Source: Haliea sp.
GTDB taxonomy: Bacteria > Pseudomonadota > Gammaproteobacteria > Pseudomonadales > Halieaceae
Direction: 5' to 3'
Assembly (NCBI GenBank): GCA_016704305.1
Contig: JADJAL010000019.1
Span: 1-64,000 of the forward strand
Length of the DNA: 64,000 nt
Position numbers and translations under genes: made by a program
The notes under the pieces: generated by a model
Seen by the model: the letters and a program-made list of their open reading frames with translations, nothing else
What the model was told of the DNA's origin: nothing
The model's database searches: none
In this document: positions 8,655 to 18,602 of the stretch, piece by piece
Layout: the number at the start of each line of letters is the position of its first letter
How positions within the stretch are numbered: position 1 is the stretch's first letter

Positions 8655-10829
8655 TCAGCGTGCCACCTGAGGCAGGATGTTCACCGGGAACGCGCTCTGC
8701 TGGGCAAGGCCAGTCAGCGGATCGTAGTCGCTGTCCCTCGGTATCAGCACCTGCACATTGCTGCCCTTCTCGCGCGTGGGACGCGGGTCGTCGGGGTCGC
8801 CCCAACCGTGCGCCAGTCCGACGGTGCCCGGCGCCAGCGTGTCACTGCCCTCCGCCACCGCTTCGATACGTCCGTGGCCGCTCGCGATGACGACGAGGTC
8901 GCCATCACGCAGGCCGAGCCGCGCCATGTCGGCAGGATTCATCAGCGCCGGGTTGTACTGGCGCCGCCGCCGCAGGCTCGGCAGGTTGTTGCCCGTGGTG
9001 CAGTAGACCTCGGGCATGCGGTAGGTGATCAGGCGAAAATCAAACTGCTCGCCAGTGCGGTAGCCGCCATCACCCGTGAGCGGCTCCGCCAGCACGCCGG
9101 CCAGCTCCGCCAGCAGTTCGGGGTGGCCCACCGCCAGGCGCCGGTCGGCATGGCCCAGCATGTCCGGAATTACGCCGCCCACCTCGGTGCGCCCGTCGCC
9201 ATAGACCACGCCGCTGGGCGACGCCGCTTTCATCTCGGCCAGCGAAATGCGCGCGTCGGGGTTGAGCCCGGCGATCACCGCATCGGCATCGGGCATCTCA
9301 CCTGCGGCAATGCCTGGCAGCGTGAAGCCCGTACCCATCGCCTGCGCCACGCGCCAGAAAAATTCCCATTCCTCTATCACATCGTCCTGCTTGGTCACGA
9401 CCTTGCCCGTGTACTGGTTGAACGCGAAGGGAAAGTACGCATCCGACAGCATCGGTATGTCCACGCGCTCGAACGGATGCGCGACCGCCACCACGTAGTC
9501 CGCGTGGCGCGCCGTGGCGGACAGGAACAGGTCGTTCACGACCAGCAGGTCCAGCGACTTGAGCGCCTCCAGCGTGGTGTCTGTATCACTGAACACCAGC
9601 GCGGGATTGCCGCCATTGACGATCAGCGCGCGCACCTGGCCCTTGCCCGGGGTGAGTATCTCTTCAGCCAAAGTATTGGTCGGCATCTCCTGGTAGCCGA
9701 ACAGGCCGGTGATGCCACGGATGTCGCGCACGCGCGCACGCTGCTCGGTGCGCAGGGATACAGGGAAAGGCTGATTGCCGGAGGAAGGCAGCGCGGGTGC
9801 CAGCGTGCCAGAGATGCGCGTCATGCAGCCACGGCGGTCGAAGCGGCCGCACAGCGCGTTCAGGTTCTGCACCAGTTGCGTGGTCAGGTTCTGGTGCCGC
9901 GCCATGTGCAGGCCGGTACCGGAGAGCGCCGCGCCGCTGCCGGCGGTGGCAAACAGGCGAGCCCCCTCGACGATGTCCGCTGCCGGGCAGGTCGTGCGCC
10001 GCGCGGCGTAGTCGAGCGTAAACGGCTGCACTGCAGCGCGCAGTTCCTCAAAGCCGCTGACGTACTGCGCGACGTACTCATGGTCATACCAGCCGTTGTC
10101 GATGATCTCGCGGATCATGCACGCGAGCAGCGTGGCGTCCTCCCCCGGCTTCACCTGCAGGTGCACGTGCGCGCGCGCCGCCACCTCGGTGCGCCTGGGA
10201 TCGATGACCACCAGCTTCATGCCGCGCTGCAGGGCGTGCTTCAGGCGCGTCGCGGGGTTGGACTGCGGCATGGACCACAGGTGCGACACCACCGGATTGG
10301 TCGCGACGAACAGCGCGCTGCCTGCGTGGTCAATGTCGAACACGGTGAGCGGCAACGGCCCGCCGAACAGGCGATCATAGGCGATGATCAGCGACGGCGA
10401 GTCGATGGTGAGCGAGGTATACAGCCGTGGCGAGCCGAAGGCCTGCAGCCACTTGGCCACGTACCACGGTCCGCCTGCGGCGGTACGGTGGCCGCCGCAA
10501 CCCACGTACACCGCCACCGCCTCCGGCCCGTGTTCGGCGACGATGGCCTTCAGCTTCGCGCCGATCTCGGCGATGGCCGTGTCCGAGTCGATGCCGGTGA
10601 ATTCACCGGCGACTTTTTTCAGCGTGCGGCGCAGGCGCTCGGGATGGTTGATGCGCTCCACCTCGGCGCGGCCCCTGGGGCAGGTATAGCCTTCGGAAAC
10701 CGGGTTATCGTGATCGCCGCGCACCGCGATGACGCGGTTGTCCTGCACATCCACTTCCAGCCCGCAGAACACATGGCAGAAGCGGCAGAATGTTTTTTTT
10801 GTTTCAACTATTTCTTTTGTGTCAATCAT
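8655..10829 (-). CDS. Molybdopterin oxidoreductase with N-terminal 4Fe-4S domain
   Basis: A 724-residue member of the formate dehydrogenase/BisC/nitrate reductase superfamily. Cysteines 15, 18, 22 and 50 (CRFCHVFC, then TCPRG) bind one 4Fe-4S cluster. The central part holds the molybdopterin domains (VATNPVVSHLW, VVIDPRRTEVA, IVNGGNPALVF), and the C-terminal dinucleotide-binding domain begins near residue 600 (RRRRQYNPALMNPADMARLGL). There is no twin-arginine signal, so it acts in the cytoplasm. Its ATG overlaps the stop of the upstream Rieske gene by 8 bases (ATGATTGA), which implies translational coupling and a shared pathway. The substrate is not identifiable. Confidence 0.88.
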   Translation of the reverse strand: MIDTKEIVETKKTFCRFCHVFCGLEVDVQDNRVIAVRGDHDNPVSEGYTCPRGRAEVERINHPERLRRTLKKVAGEFTGIDSDTAIAEIGAKLKAIVAEHGPEAVAVYVGCGGHRTAAGGPWYVAKWLQAFGSPRLYTSLTIDSPSLIIAYDRLFGGPLPLTVFDIDHAGSALFVATNPVVSHLWSMPQSNPATRLKHALQRGMKLVVIDPRRTEVAARAHVHLQVKPGEDATLLACMIREIIDNGWYDHEYVAQYVSGFEELRAAVQPFTLDYAARRTTCPAADIVEGARLFATAGSGAALSGTGLHMARHQNLTTQLVQNLNALCGRFDRRGCMTRISGTLAPALPSSGNQPFPVSLRTEQRARVRDIRGITGLFGYQEMPTNTLAEEILTPGKGQVRALIVNGGNPALVFSDTDTTLEALKSLDLLVVNDLFLSATARHADYVVAVAHPFERVDIPMLSDAYFPFAFNQYTGKVVTKQDDVIEEWEFFWRVAQAMGTGFTLPGIAAGEMPDADAVIAGLNPDARISLAEMKAASPSGVVYGDGRTEVGGVIPDMLGHADRRLAVGHPELLAELAGVLAEPLTGDGGYRTGEQFDFRLITYRMPEVYCTTGNNLPSLRRRRQYNPALMNPADMARLGLRDGDLVVIASGHGRIEAVAEGSDTLAPGTVGLAHGWGDPDDPRPTREKGSNVQVLIPRDSDYDPLTGLAQQSAFPVNILPQVAR

Positions 10830-12084
10830 GGAGCTGCTCCAGGCGCGGGTCGTTGGGATACATCCACTCCTCGCCGATCACCTGCGCGACGCGCAGCTCC
10901 GGCGGGATGTTGTCGATGCCGATGATGCGGTCGGCGCCCTGGTTCCAGTGGTAGATGCGCGATTCCTGGTAACTGAGTGGCACGCCGGTGAAGCCGCGCG
11001 ACTCCATCGACTTCTGGATCCTGGCGCCGAACTCGGTGTCCTCGAGCAGCACCGCGCACAATTTTTGTCCGTCGTTCTCTGTCCACAGGTCCGGGCGCAG
11101 GCCTTCCTGCCACGGTGGCGCGAGGGTCCAGGTCTCCAGTCGACAGCGGTTGATGCCGTTGGGCCAAAACACCAGCGGCGGGATCACATACTGGCTGAGG
11201 GGCGCAACAAGGTTGGGGAAGATGCCGTAAGACTGCGTGCAGCTGCGCGCGATCTCACCCACCGTGTCGACCTGCGCGATGCGCGGATCCACCGGCATGA
11301 TGTCCAGCGTGGCCATGCCCGCAGGCGTCGGCGCCACCATGCGGCCGTGGCCGTTGGCATACAGCGTGTTGACGTTGCGCGGGTCGTCCAGCGCCGGCGC
11401 CACCGTGGTGGGGTGGATGGAGCGCACGTGGTAGACCTCGGTGTTGGCCTCCATCGCAATCTTCCAGTTGCACTCCAGGTCGAACACATGCCGCGCCGCC
11501 AGGCGGCACTGGTCGAACTGGAATTCCTCCCACTCGGCGGCGATGGGCCCGAGCCATTCGAGCAGGGAGGGCGCGTGCTGATCGAAGTTCACGAACAGCA
11601 GGTTGCCGAACGCCTCGCAGCGCACCGGCACCAGGCCGCGCGTGCTGTAGTCGAGGTCGGTAAAATCCTGCGCGTCACGTACACCGAGCAGCCTCCCGTC
11701 CAGCGCGTAGCTCCAGCCGTGATAGGGACAGGTGAGCCTTCTGCCGCTGCCATGGGCGGCCATCGCCACCGGCGCACCGCGATGGCGACAGGTGTTGAAG
11801 AAGGCGCGCACCACGGCATCCTCGCCGCGCACCAGCACCACAGGCTCGCCGGCGAGATCCCATGTCATGTAACTGCCCGGCGCAGGCAGCTCGTCGCTGT
11901 GTGCGGCGAGCAGCCAGCTCTTGCGCCACAGGTGGGCCATCTCCAACTGGAAAAAACGCGGGTCAGTGTAGCGCCCGGCAGGAATGTCGGGCAGTGCGGG
12001 AAAGCCGCGCGGCGGTGCCGTGCGCGCGGCCTCGTATTCCATCAGCGCACGCAGCGTGCGGATTTCCTCGGCGGTCATTGGCAT
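10822..12084 (-). CDS. Rieske non-haem iron oxygenase, alpha subunit
   Basis: A 420-residue oxygenase component. The Rieske 2Fe-2S ligands are C99-x-H101 and C119-x2-H122 (CRHRG, then CPYHGW). The mononuclear iron motif is near residue 215-224 (EANTEVYHVRSIHP). The family hydroxylates aromatic rings or N-demethylates quaternary amines. No ferredoxin or reductase gene is adjacent, so electrons must come from elsewhere. ATG 12084 has an in-frame alternative at 12078. The pair with the molybdenum enzyme suggests successive oxidation steps on one substrate; this is inference. Confidence 0.88.
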   Translation of the reverse strand: MPMTAEEIRTLRALMEYEAARTAPPRGFPALPDIPAGRYTDPRFFQLEMAHLWRKSWLLAAHSDELPAPGSYMTWDLAGEPVVLVRGEDAVVRAFFNTCRHRGAPVAMAAHGSGRRLTCPYHGWSYALDGRLLGVRDAQDFTDLDYSTRGLVPVRCEAFGNLLFVNFDQHAPSLLEWLGPIAAEWEEFQFDQCRLAARHVFDLECNWKIAMEANTEVYHVRSIHPTTVAPALDDPRNVNTLYANGHGRMVAPTPAGMATLDIMPVDPRIAQVDTVGEIARSCTQSYGIFPNLVAPLSQYVIPPLVFWPNGINRCRLETWTLAPPWQEGLRPDLWTENDGQKLCAVLLEDTEFGARIQKSMESRGFTGVPLSYQESRIYHWNQGADRIIGIDNIPPELRVAQVIGEEWMYPNDPRLEQLHD

Positions 12085-12279
12085 GTGTAGCGGGTCTCAC
12101 GGCCGTTCACTATCGTTATACCGACCGAGGATAACACCGACGCTCAGTTGATTCGAATCCGTGGCACCGTAAAAAATCAGATCGGCCGATGTGTTAATGC
12201 CCGCTGCCGCGGCGCAGACATACAGCCTGCTTTTTGTTATTAATGGCGGCTACCCGACAAGCGTGAGACCTGCACTGGC

Positions 12280-14301
12280 ATGGCGAAAATAAGAGAGACC
12301 AACAACACCCCAGGCACACTTCTGCTGCTTTTTTGCAGCATCTTGCTGCATGCATCAATGGCGCATGCACAAACTGCGCAGGATTATTTGATCGGGCGCG
12401 GCAGCGCCGATATTACCGGCCCGGCGTTTGGCGTACAGATGTGGGGATTTGGACGCCCTGACCAGATTGTCGAGGGGATCCATACTCGCCAGCGCGCGCG
12501 AGCCTTTGTCATCGCCCAGGCGGACGATCCTGCCAGGACTCTGGTGTTCGTCACCGCTGACCTGGGCAGCATCGATCACCACATGACACTGGCAGTGGTG
12601 GAGCGCCTGCAGCAGCGTTTCGGTAATCGCTACAACCTGGACAATGTCATTCTCAGCGCCACCCACACGCATTCAGCGCCCGGCGGTTATTGGCAAACAC
12701 GTTCCCCCACCGGTCTCGACGGCGGCCTCTACCCACAATACTTTGACGCCATCGTCGCCGGCATTACCGCCGCGATTGTGCAGGCCAACGACGACCTGCA
12801 GCCGGGTACGATTTTTATCAACAGCGGCCATGTGGCGAATGCGGGCGCCAATCGATCGGCCGTGGCGTATCTGGAAAACCCGCCGCAGGAACGTGCCCGC
12901 TATCGCGAAGACACCAACACCGAAATGCTGTTGCTGAAGTTTGTGGATGATTCCGGCGAGATTGGCCTGCTCAACTGGTACGCCCTGCATCCCACGGCGA
13001 TGAACTTCTACAACCACCTCATCTCCGGCGACCACAAGGGCTACGCCTCGTTGCAGATGGAGCGGCAGCAGGGTGCAACCTATCAATCCGCAGACGACTT
13101 CGTGGCCGCCTTCGCCCAATCCGATGACGGCGATGTCACCCCGAACATGAACCTGGACAATACCGGCCCGGGCGCAACCGACGTGGAGACCACGCGCATC
13201 ATGGGTGAGCGACAGTTGGAGGAAGCAAGTACATTGTTCGCGCAGGCAACGGAGTCGCTGCAGGGCCCCATTGATTCGCGGCGCGTGTATGTCGACTTGA
13301 GTAACTACCCGGTAGAGGATCACTTCACCAGCGCGGGCACGCAACACACCTGCCCCTCGGCCTACGGTTACTCGTTTGCCGGTGGTTCCACGGAGGACGG
13401 CGGTGGACACTTCCTGTTCAGGGAAGGCATGACAGAACAAAGCCTGTGGCGGGACTGGCTGATTCGCCTGGTGACGGGCGTACCGCACTGGACAGAGGCG
13501 GTGAAAGCCTGCCAGGCGCCCAAGCCGATCCTGTTTGAAACAGGCACTGGCAATCCGCCCCTGCAATCACAGATTCATTCCGTCACAGTGGCCCGCATTG
13601 GCCAACTGGTCATACTCGCCCTGCCCGCCGAGGTAACCACCATGGCGGGCAGGCGGCTGCGCGACAGCGTGATGAATGAACTGGGAGACTGGGCGCGGTA
13701 TAGCGTGGTGGCAGGCTATGCCAATGGCTTTGCCGGTTATGTCACCACGCCGCAGGAGTACCAGTTGCAACAGTACGAAGGCGGCCACAACCTGCACGGG
13801 CGCTGGTCCCTGCCAGCCTACCAGCAGGTTGCCAGCCAACTGGCCAGTGCGCTTCAGTCAGGCGCGGCCGTCACGTCCGATGTTCAGTATGATGACTGGC
13901 GCGACAAGGCAGTGGGTAAGCCGCTGCCCGTCGGTGCCAATGCTCCACCCCCCGGGGGCAAGCAGTACGGCGATGCACTGCCACTGGCAAGGACGCAATT
14001 CCACAAGGGGGAAACAGTCGTCGCCGAGTTCTGGTCAGCCAATCCCACCGCGCACTACACCACGGGCACGAATACCCTGTTGGTGGAACACAGTGCTGCC
14101 GCAGGCTGGCAGGCAGTTGCCACCGACAGCGATTGGAGTACCCGAGTGCGCTGGCAAACTGAGGACGATGCTTACATCGCCCAGCTCAGTTGGGAGGTGC
14201 CGCTCGACACGCCTGCCGGGGATTACCGACTGACACATTTTGGCTACGACAATACCGGCAAGGCGTTCAGTGGGGTGTCCCAGGTGATCCAGATTGAGTA
14301 A
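12280..14301 (+). CDS. Secreted neutral/alkaline ceramidase
   Basis: Hydrolyses the N-acyl bond of ceramide and related sphingolipids. A signal peptide spans residues 1-30, with cleavage after AHA. The mature protein starts with the family hallmark YLIGRGSADITGP. Zinc-binding residues are in ATHTHSAPGGY, and the nucleophile region is NAGANRSAVAYLENPP. GDVTPNMN and LPAEVTTMAGRRLR are also typical. The C-terminal 160 residues form the Ig-like domain. The full length of 673 aa matches bacterial neutral ceramidases. It is divergent from the Rieske gene, with a spacer of about 195 bases. An extracellular lipid-scavenging role is likely. Confidence 0.93.
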   Translation: MAKIRETNNTPGTLLLLFCSILLHASMAHAQTAQDYLIGRGSADITGPAFGVQMWGFGRPDQIVEGIHTRQRARAFVIAQADDPARTLVFVTADLGSIDHHMTLAVVERLQQRFGNRYNLDNVILSATHTHSAPGGYWQTRSPTGLDGGLYPQYFDAIVAGITAAIVQANDDLQPGTIFINSGHVANAGANRSAVAYLENPPQERARYREDTNTEMLLLKFVDDSGEIGLLNWYALHPTAMNFYNHLISGDHKGYASLQMERQQGATYQSADDFVAAFAQSDDGDVTPNMNLDNTGPGATDVETTRIMGERQLEEASTLFAQATESLQGPIDSRRVYVDLSNYPVEDHFTSAGTQHTCPSAYGYSFAGGSTEDGGGHFLFREGMTEQSLWRDWLIRLVTGVPHWTEAVKACQAPKPILFETGTGNPPLQSQIHSVTVARIGQLVILALPAEVTTMAGRRLRDSVMNELGDWARYSVVAGYANGFAGYVTTPQEYQLQQYEGGHNLHGRWSLPAYQQVASQLASALQSGAAVTSDVQYDDWRDKAVGKPLPVGANAPPPGGKQYGDALPLARTQFHKGETVVAEFWSANPTAHYTTGTNTLLVEHSAAAGWQAVATDSDWSTRVRWQTEDDAYIAQLSWEVPLDTPAGDYRLTHFGYDNTGKAFSGVSQVIQIE

Positions 14302-14362
14302 CACCGTTTGTCGGGAAAATGGCGCGGCCTGATTGTTGTTTAAATAGGTTTTTTACTTGCGG

Positions 14363-14385
14363 AAAGTATCGATTTTAGATACTTT
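14363..14385. promoter_or_regulatory. Palindromic operator upstream of the AbiE-type antitoxin
   Basis: AAAGTATC at 14363-14370 and GATACTTT at 14378-14385 form a perfect 8-bp inverted repeat with a 7-base spacer. It ends 6 bases before the GTG start of the antitoxin gene. AbiEi proteins are known to repress their own promoter through inverted repeats, so this is the likely autoregulatory site. Confidence 0.65.
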
Positions 14386-14391
14386 ACGAGA

Positions 14392-15196
14392 GTGGAATCT
14401 AACAAAAACCCTATAGCGGCAAGAAAGCTGATCGAGACCCTGGCCTCGAAGGGGCGCTATAGCTTCACATCAGAGGAGGCCCGCGAGGCCCTAAAAGTCT
14501 CTCCCGCCGCCAGCAAGCTCGCGTTAAACCGGCTCGCCCGGCAGGGGCAGATAGCATCCCCCGCACGAGGGTTCTACGTCATTGTCCCACCGGAGTACCG
14601 CTCGTTGGGCTGCCTGCCTGCCGAGCAATTCATACCGGACTTAATGAAGACCAAAGACCTGAATTATTACGCCGGGCTACTCACGGCAGCGCAGTATTAC
14701 GGTGCCGCTCATCAGCGCCCGCAGGAGTTTCAGGTCTTCGTGCAAAAGAATCGCAGACAGATCCACTGCGGCAAAATCAGGGTAAAGTTCATCGCGCGAA
14801 AGAACATAGACGACGTGCCGCTACGAAAATTCAACACCTCACGCGGGGAGCTCAGCGTCTCCACCCCAGGAGGGCACGGCCATCGATCTGGCCGGATACC
14901 CGGAACATGCCGGCGGGCTGGAGAATGTCGCGACCGTCCTGTCAGAACTCGCAAACGAGATTGATACATCAGCCCTGGTAAAAGTAGCGGCAATGGCCCC
15001 GATCACCTGGGTCCAGCGGCTCGGCTATATGTTGGAACTTGTTGACGCAAAGAATCCCGCTGCAGGTTTGAGAGACTATGTCGCCCAACACGCGCGTGAG
15101 TACACAATGCTCATCCCCGGTCAAAAAAACGAAGGGGGGCAGCGCCTGCAGGATTGGAAACTCGTCATCAATGCAGGGCTTGAGCCGGATATATGA
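14392..15196 (+). pseudogene. AbiEi-type antitoxin (type IV TA), one frameshift
   Basis: The N-terminus is a winged-helix DNA-binding domain (EAREALKVSPAASKLALNRL). The middle is the AbiEi antitoxin domain (FYVIVPPEYRSLGCLPAEQF, LNYYAGLLTAAQYYG). The frame is lost near 14872, where one G appears to be inserted (CCAGGAGGG). It resumes as TAIDLAGYPEHAGGLENV and ends at 15196. Both halves are well conserved, so recent loss or sequence error is likely. GTG 14392 is the start used here. The stop overlaps the toxin start as ATGA. Confidence 0.75.
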
Positions 15197-15977
15197 TCCC
15201 ACGCGACTACATCACGGAGTGGAGGGATCAAGTACCGTGGGTAGATGATGCCCAGGTCGAACAGGATCTTGTCATCAGCCGCGCGCTGGTTGATATCTTC
15301 TCTCATGCAACGCTTCACAATGCACTAGCATTCCGTGGCGGCACTGCCCTGTTTAAGCTACACCTGCCTGCCGCAAGGTACTCGGAAGATATTGACCTTG
15401 TTCAAGTAAATGCAGAACCGGCCGGGCCAGTGATCGACGCCTTGAGAGAGGTGTTGGACCTGTGGCTTGGAGAACCCAAACGGAAACAGAATAATGCTCG
15501 AGTGACCTTGGTCTACAGGTTCCAGTCAGAGGACGGACAACCGCTTTGTTTAAAATCGAAATCAACACACGCGAGCTTTTCGCAGTAACGGGGTTTAAAG
15601 AAATCCCGTTTGCAGTGAACTCACGTTGGTACGAAGCATCATGTTCAGTACGCAGTTATGAACTAAACGAGCTGCTGGGCACAAAGCTCCGCGCACTTTA
15701 CCAGCGCAAGAAGGGACGCGATCTCTTCGACCTCGCAATTGCGCTCGACAACCGGGCAGCCAATCCAGAGGAAGTTGTCGCCTCGTTCTACACCTACATG
15801 GAGCACGGCGGGCACAAAGTAACCAGAACACAGTTTCAGGAAAACATAGCCGCCAAACTAAATGACAAGAATTTCACCAGCGATATCGGGCCACTACTTG
15901 CTTCTGGCTACGCGTGGGACGACATCGGCATGGCAAAGAAGGTGGATGATTCCTTGATATCCCTGTTGTCCGACTGA
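15193..15977 (+). pseudogene. AbiEii-type nucleotidyltransferase toxin, one frameshift
   Basis: Toxin partner of the AbiEi-like protein. The nucleotidyltransferase motif is complete in the first half: GGTALFKLHL followed by RYSEDIDLV (residues about 49-69). Near 15548 one base seems to be missing, and the protein continues in another frame from FKIEINTRE to the stop at 15977, including LLGTKLRALYQRKKGRDLFD, a normal AbiEii feature. If the frameshift is real, the product is a truncated protein that keeps the catalytic core, and the pair may be inactive. Confidence 0.75.
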
Positions 15978-16098
15978 AGCTTACAACGGCACCGACGGAT
16001 GTGTATCGGCGTAGTGCCCGCAGTCGGTTTTAGATTGAGCAACGCGAGCGGAGCTGGTAGCTTCGCGTGTCCTCCCACGCCCGGTGACCCTTGTGCCC

Positions 16099-17397
16099 AT
16101 GCCGCATACCGCTTTCACTCCTCGCTACCGCTACTACGTCCTGTTCCTGCTCTGGGTCAGCTACATCTTCAATTTTATCGACCGCCAGTTGATGACCATT
16201 CTGCTGGAGCCGATCAAGCTGGAATTCGGCGCCTCGGACACGGCCATGGGCCTGCTGGCGGGTTTCGCGTTTGCCGTGTTCTACGCCACGCTGGGCGTGC
16301 CGGTGGCGCGGCTGGCGGATCGCTGGTCGCGGCGCAACGTGCTGGCCATCGCCATGGTGGTCTGGAGTGGCATGACCTCGCTGTGCGGCATGGCAACGAG
16401 CTTTGTCCAACTCGCCCTGCTGCGCGTCGGGGTCGGGGTCGGCGAGGCGGGCGGCACCCCGCCCTCCCACGCATTGATCGCCGATTATTTCCCGCCGGAA
16501 CAACGATCCACCGCGCTCGGCATCCACGGCACGGGCACCCAGTTCGGCGTGCTCATCGGCATGATAGGCGGCGCGCTGATCGCGGAGCATCTCGGTTGGC
16601 GGGCAGCCTTCGTGATCTTCGGCCTGCCCGGGGTACTCGTCGGCCTGCTCATCGCGCTCACCGTGCGCGAGCCGGCCAGGGTGACGGCCGCCGCCGGCAC
16701 CGATCTGTCATTCACCCGAACCGTCGGGGCCATCTGGAAATTGCCGGCCTTCCGCGGTATCGCCTTTGCCGCGGCGTTGACCGCCATGTCCGGTTACGGC
16801 CTGGGCACCTGGTCTCCCAGTTTCCTGATGCGGGTACACGGCCTCAGCCTGACCGAGGCTGGCCTGATGCTGGGCATGGTGGGCAGTCTTGGCGGACTCG
16901 TGGGCGCGGTATGCGGTGGGGCCCTGTGCGATCGACTGGTACGGCGGGACCAGCGCTGGCAGTTGCGCCTGCCGGCCATCGGCGCGCTGGTGTCCGCCGT
17001 ATTGCAGTTGCTCTTCATTCTGTGGCCGACGGAGCACACCTGGCAGGTCGGCAATTTCACGATCCCGGTGGCGATGGTGTTCATGCTGTTCGGCGCGGTC
17101 TTCGCGGCATTCTGGATCGGCCCTACGTACGCGGCAGTGCAAAGCATCGCGCCAGCCCACTGGCGCACCCAGGCAGCGGCCATGTTGCTGCTGATCTTCA
17201 ACCTGATCGGCATGGGCATCGGCCCGGTGCTGGTGGGCGTGGCCAGCGACCTGCTGACACCGACCTTTGCCGAGCAGGCGATCCGCTATGCGCTGGCGGC
17301 CAGCCTGTTGTCCGTGCTGATGGGCGGCGTGCTGTACTGGCGCAGCGCCGGCGCGTATGCCGCGCAGATTCGGGCACAAGGCGCAGTCGTGTCATAA
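16099..17397 (+). CDS. MFS transporter, spinster-like
   Basis: A polytopic protein of 432 residues with about 12 membrane segments. It has the MFS loop motif ARLADRWSRRNVL between helices 2 and 3 and the family start FLLWVSYIFNFIDRQLMTIL. GVGVGEAGGTPPSHALIADYFPP after helix 4 is typical of spinster-type bacterial permeases of organic anions or lipids. ATG 16099 is preferred over GTG 16084. The substrate cannot be predicted, and it is followed by the antiporter gene. Confidence 0.87.
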   Translation: MPHTAFTPRYRYYVLFLLWVSYIFNFIDRQLMTILLEPIKLEFGASDTAMGLLAGFAFAVFYATLGVPVARLADRWSRRNVLAIAMVVWSGMTSLCGMATSFVQLALLRVGVGVGEAGGTPPSHALIADYFPPEQRSTALGIHGTGTQFGVLIGMIGGALIAEHLGWRAAFVIFGLPGVLVGLLIALTVREPARVTAAAGTDLSFTRTVGAIWKLPAFRGIAFAAALTAMSGYGLGTWSPSFLMRVHGLSLTEAGLMLGMVGSLGGLVGAVCGGALCDRLVRRDQRWQLRLPAIGALVSAVLQLLFILWPTEHTWQVGNFTIPVAMVFMLFGAVFAAFWIGPTYAAVQSIAPAHWRTQAAAMLLLIFNLIGMGIGPVLVGVASDLLTPTFAEQAIRYALAASLLSVLMGGVLYWRSAGAYAAQIRAQGAVVS

Positions 17398-17493
17398 ATG
17401 CCGTCGAGCCTGGCATGGTTTAAATTCCAGAAAATCCGGATTTGAGATAACCTGCTCGCCACCTGATTCGATCGCCGGAATTACGCAACCACT

Positions 17494-18555
17494 ATGATGA
17501 CCTATCTTCTACTGATCGTCGGCCTCGTCCTGCTGGTCGGGGGCGCTGAGTTGCTGGTCAAGGGTGCTTCGCGTATCGCTGCGGGCTTTGGGATATCGCC
17601 GCTCATCATCGGTCTCACCGTCGTGGCCTTTGGCACCAGTGCGCCGGAAATGGCCATCTCTGTCAGTTCAGCGCTGAAGGGCGAGGCGGATATCGCCGTG
17701 GGCAACGTGCTGGGCAGCAACATTTTCAACGTACTGTTTATCCTCGGCGTGGCGGCGCTGATTTCGCCGCTGCTGGTGAGCAAGCAACTGGTGCGAATCG
17801 ACGTGCCGGTGATGGTCGCGGTGTCTATCCTGGCCTACGTCGTCTCAATCGACGGGCGCATCACCTTCGGCGAAGGCGCAGTGCTCTTTGCTGGCATTCT
17901 CTCTTATGTGGCGATGCTCATCCGCATAGCCCGCCGCACCGGCGAGGCCGGGGAAGCCGTCGAGCACTCGAAGCACTGGGCCGTCGATACAGGGTTCATT
18001 GTTGTGGGGTTTGCGCTGCTGGTTTTGGGCTCGCGCTGGCTGGTGACCTCCGCCGTCACCATTGCCGAGGCGATGGGGGTGAGCGAACTCGTCATCGGCC
18101 TCACCATCGTCGCCGCCGGCACGTCACTGCCGGAGGTGGCCACGTCGATCATCGCGACGATCCGCGGCCAACGCGATATCGCGGTTGGCAACGTGGTGGG
18201 CAGCAACATCTTTAACATCCTCGCCGTACTGGGCCTCACGGCGATGGTGGCGCCCGGCGGCCTGCCCGTCTCCGAGGCGGCCATAAACTTCGACTTCCCG
18301 GTGATGCTGGCCGTCGCGGTAGCCTGCCTTCCCATCTTCTTCGTGGGCTACTCCATCGCACGCTGGGAGGGCGCGTTGTTCCTCGGCTATTACGTGGCCT
18401 ATACCCTGTACCTCATCCTGGCGGCCACCGAACACGATGCCCTGCCGGAGTTCAGCACTGCCATGATGTACTTTGTCGTGCCCTTGACGATTGTTACGTT
18501 GGCTATTGTGCTGTTTCGCGAGTATTCCGCGAAACACCGGGGGCGCGCTGGGTAA
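17494..18555 (+). CDS. Calcium/sodium antiporter, CaCA family (YrbG-like)
   Basis: A 353-residue membrane protein with two homologous halves. The alpha-1 repeat contains GTSAPEMAIS and GNVLGSNIFNVLFILG; the alpha-2 repeat contains GTSLPEVATS and GNVVGSNIFNILAVLG. These repeats hold the ion-coordinating Glu and Asn residues of the family. About ten membrane segments are present, and the length is normal for YrbG. The start is ATG 17494 or the adjacent ATG 17497. It probably exports Ca2+ in exchange for Na+ across the inner membrane. Confidence 0.92.
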   Translation: MMTYLLLIVGLVLLVGGAELLVKGASRIAAGFGISPLIIGLTVVAFGTSAPEMAISVSSALKGEADIAVGNVLGSNIFNVLFILGVAALISPLLVSKQLVRIDVPVMVAVSILAYVVSIDGRITFGEGAVLFAGILSYVAMLIRIARRTGEAGEAVEHSKHWAVDTGFIVVGFALLVLGSRWLVTSAVTIAEAMGVSELVIGLTIVAAGTSLPEVATSIIATIRGQRDIAVGNVVGSNIFNILAVLGLTAMVAPGGLPVSEAAINFDFPVMLAVAVACLPIFFVGYSIARWEGALFLGYYVAYTLYLILAATEHDALPEFSTAMMYFVVPLTIVTLAIVLFREYSAKHRGRAG

Positions 18556-18602
18556 CAGTAGTTGGTGATGCGCGACTGCAGATTCGGGGACGCAGTCGTT
18601 TC

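Noticed and set aside
8808..10925. 705-codon open frame on the plus strand
   Set aside because: It is antisense to the molybdopterin oxidoreductase, is rich in His, Arg and Ala as mirror frames of G+C-rich genes are, and shows no domain.
10729..12090. 453-codon open frame on the plus strand
   Set aside because: Antisense to the Rieske oxygenase, whose metal motifs are complete on the other strand.
15999..17423. 474-codon frame overlapping the MFS gene on the same strand
   Set aside because: Arg/Gly/His-rich out-of-frame reading of the transporter, without membrane helices.
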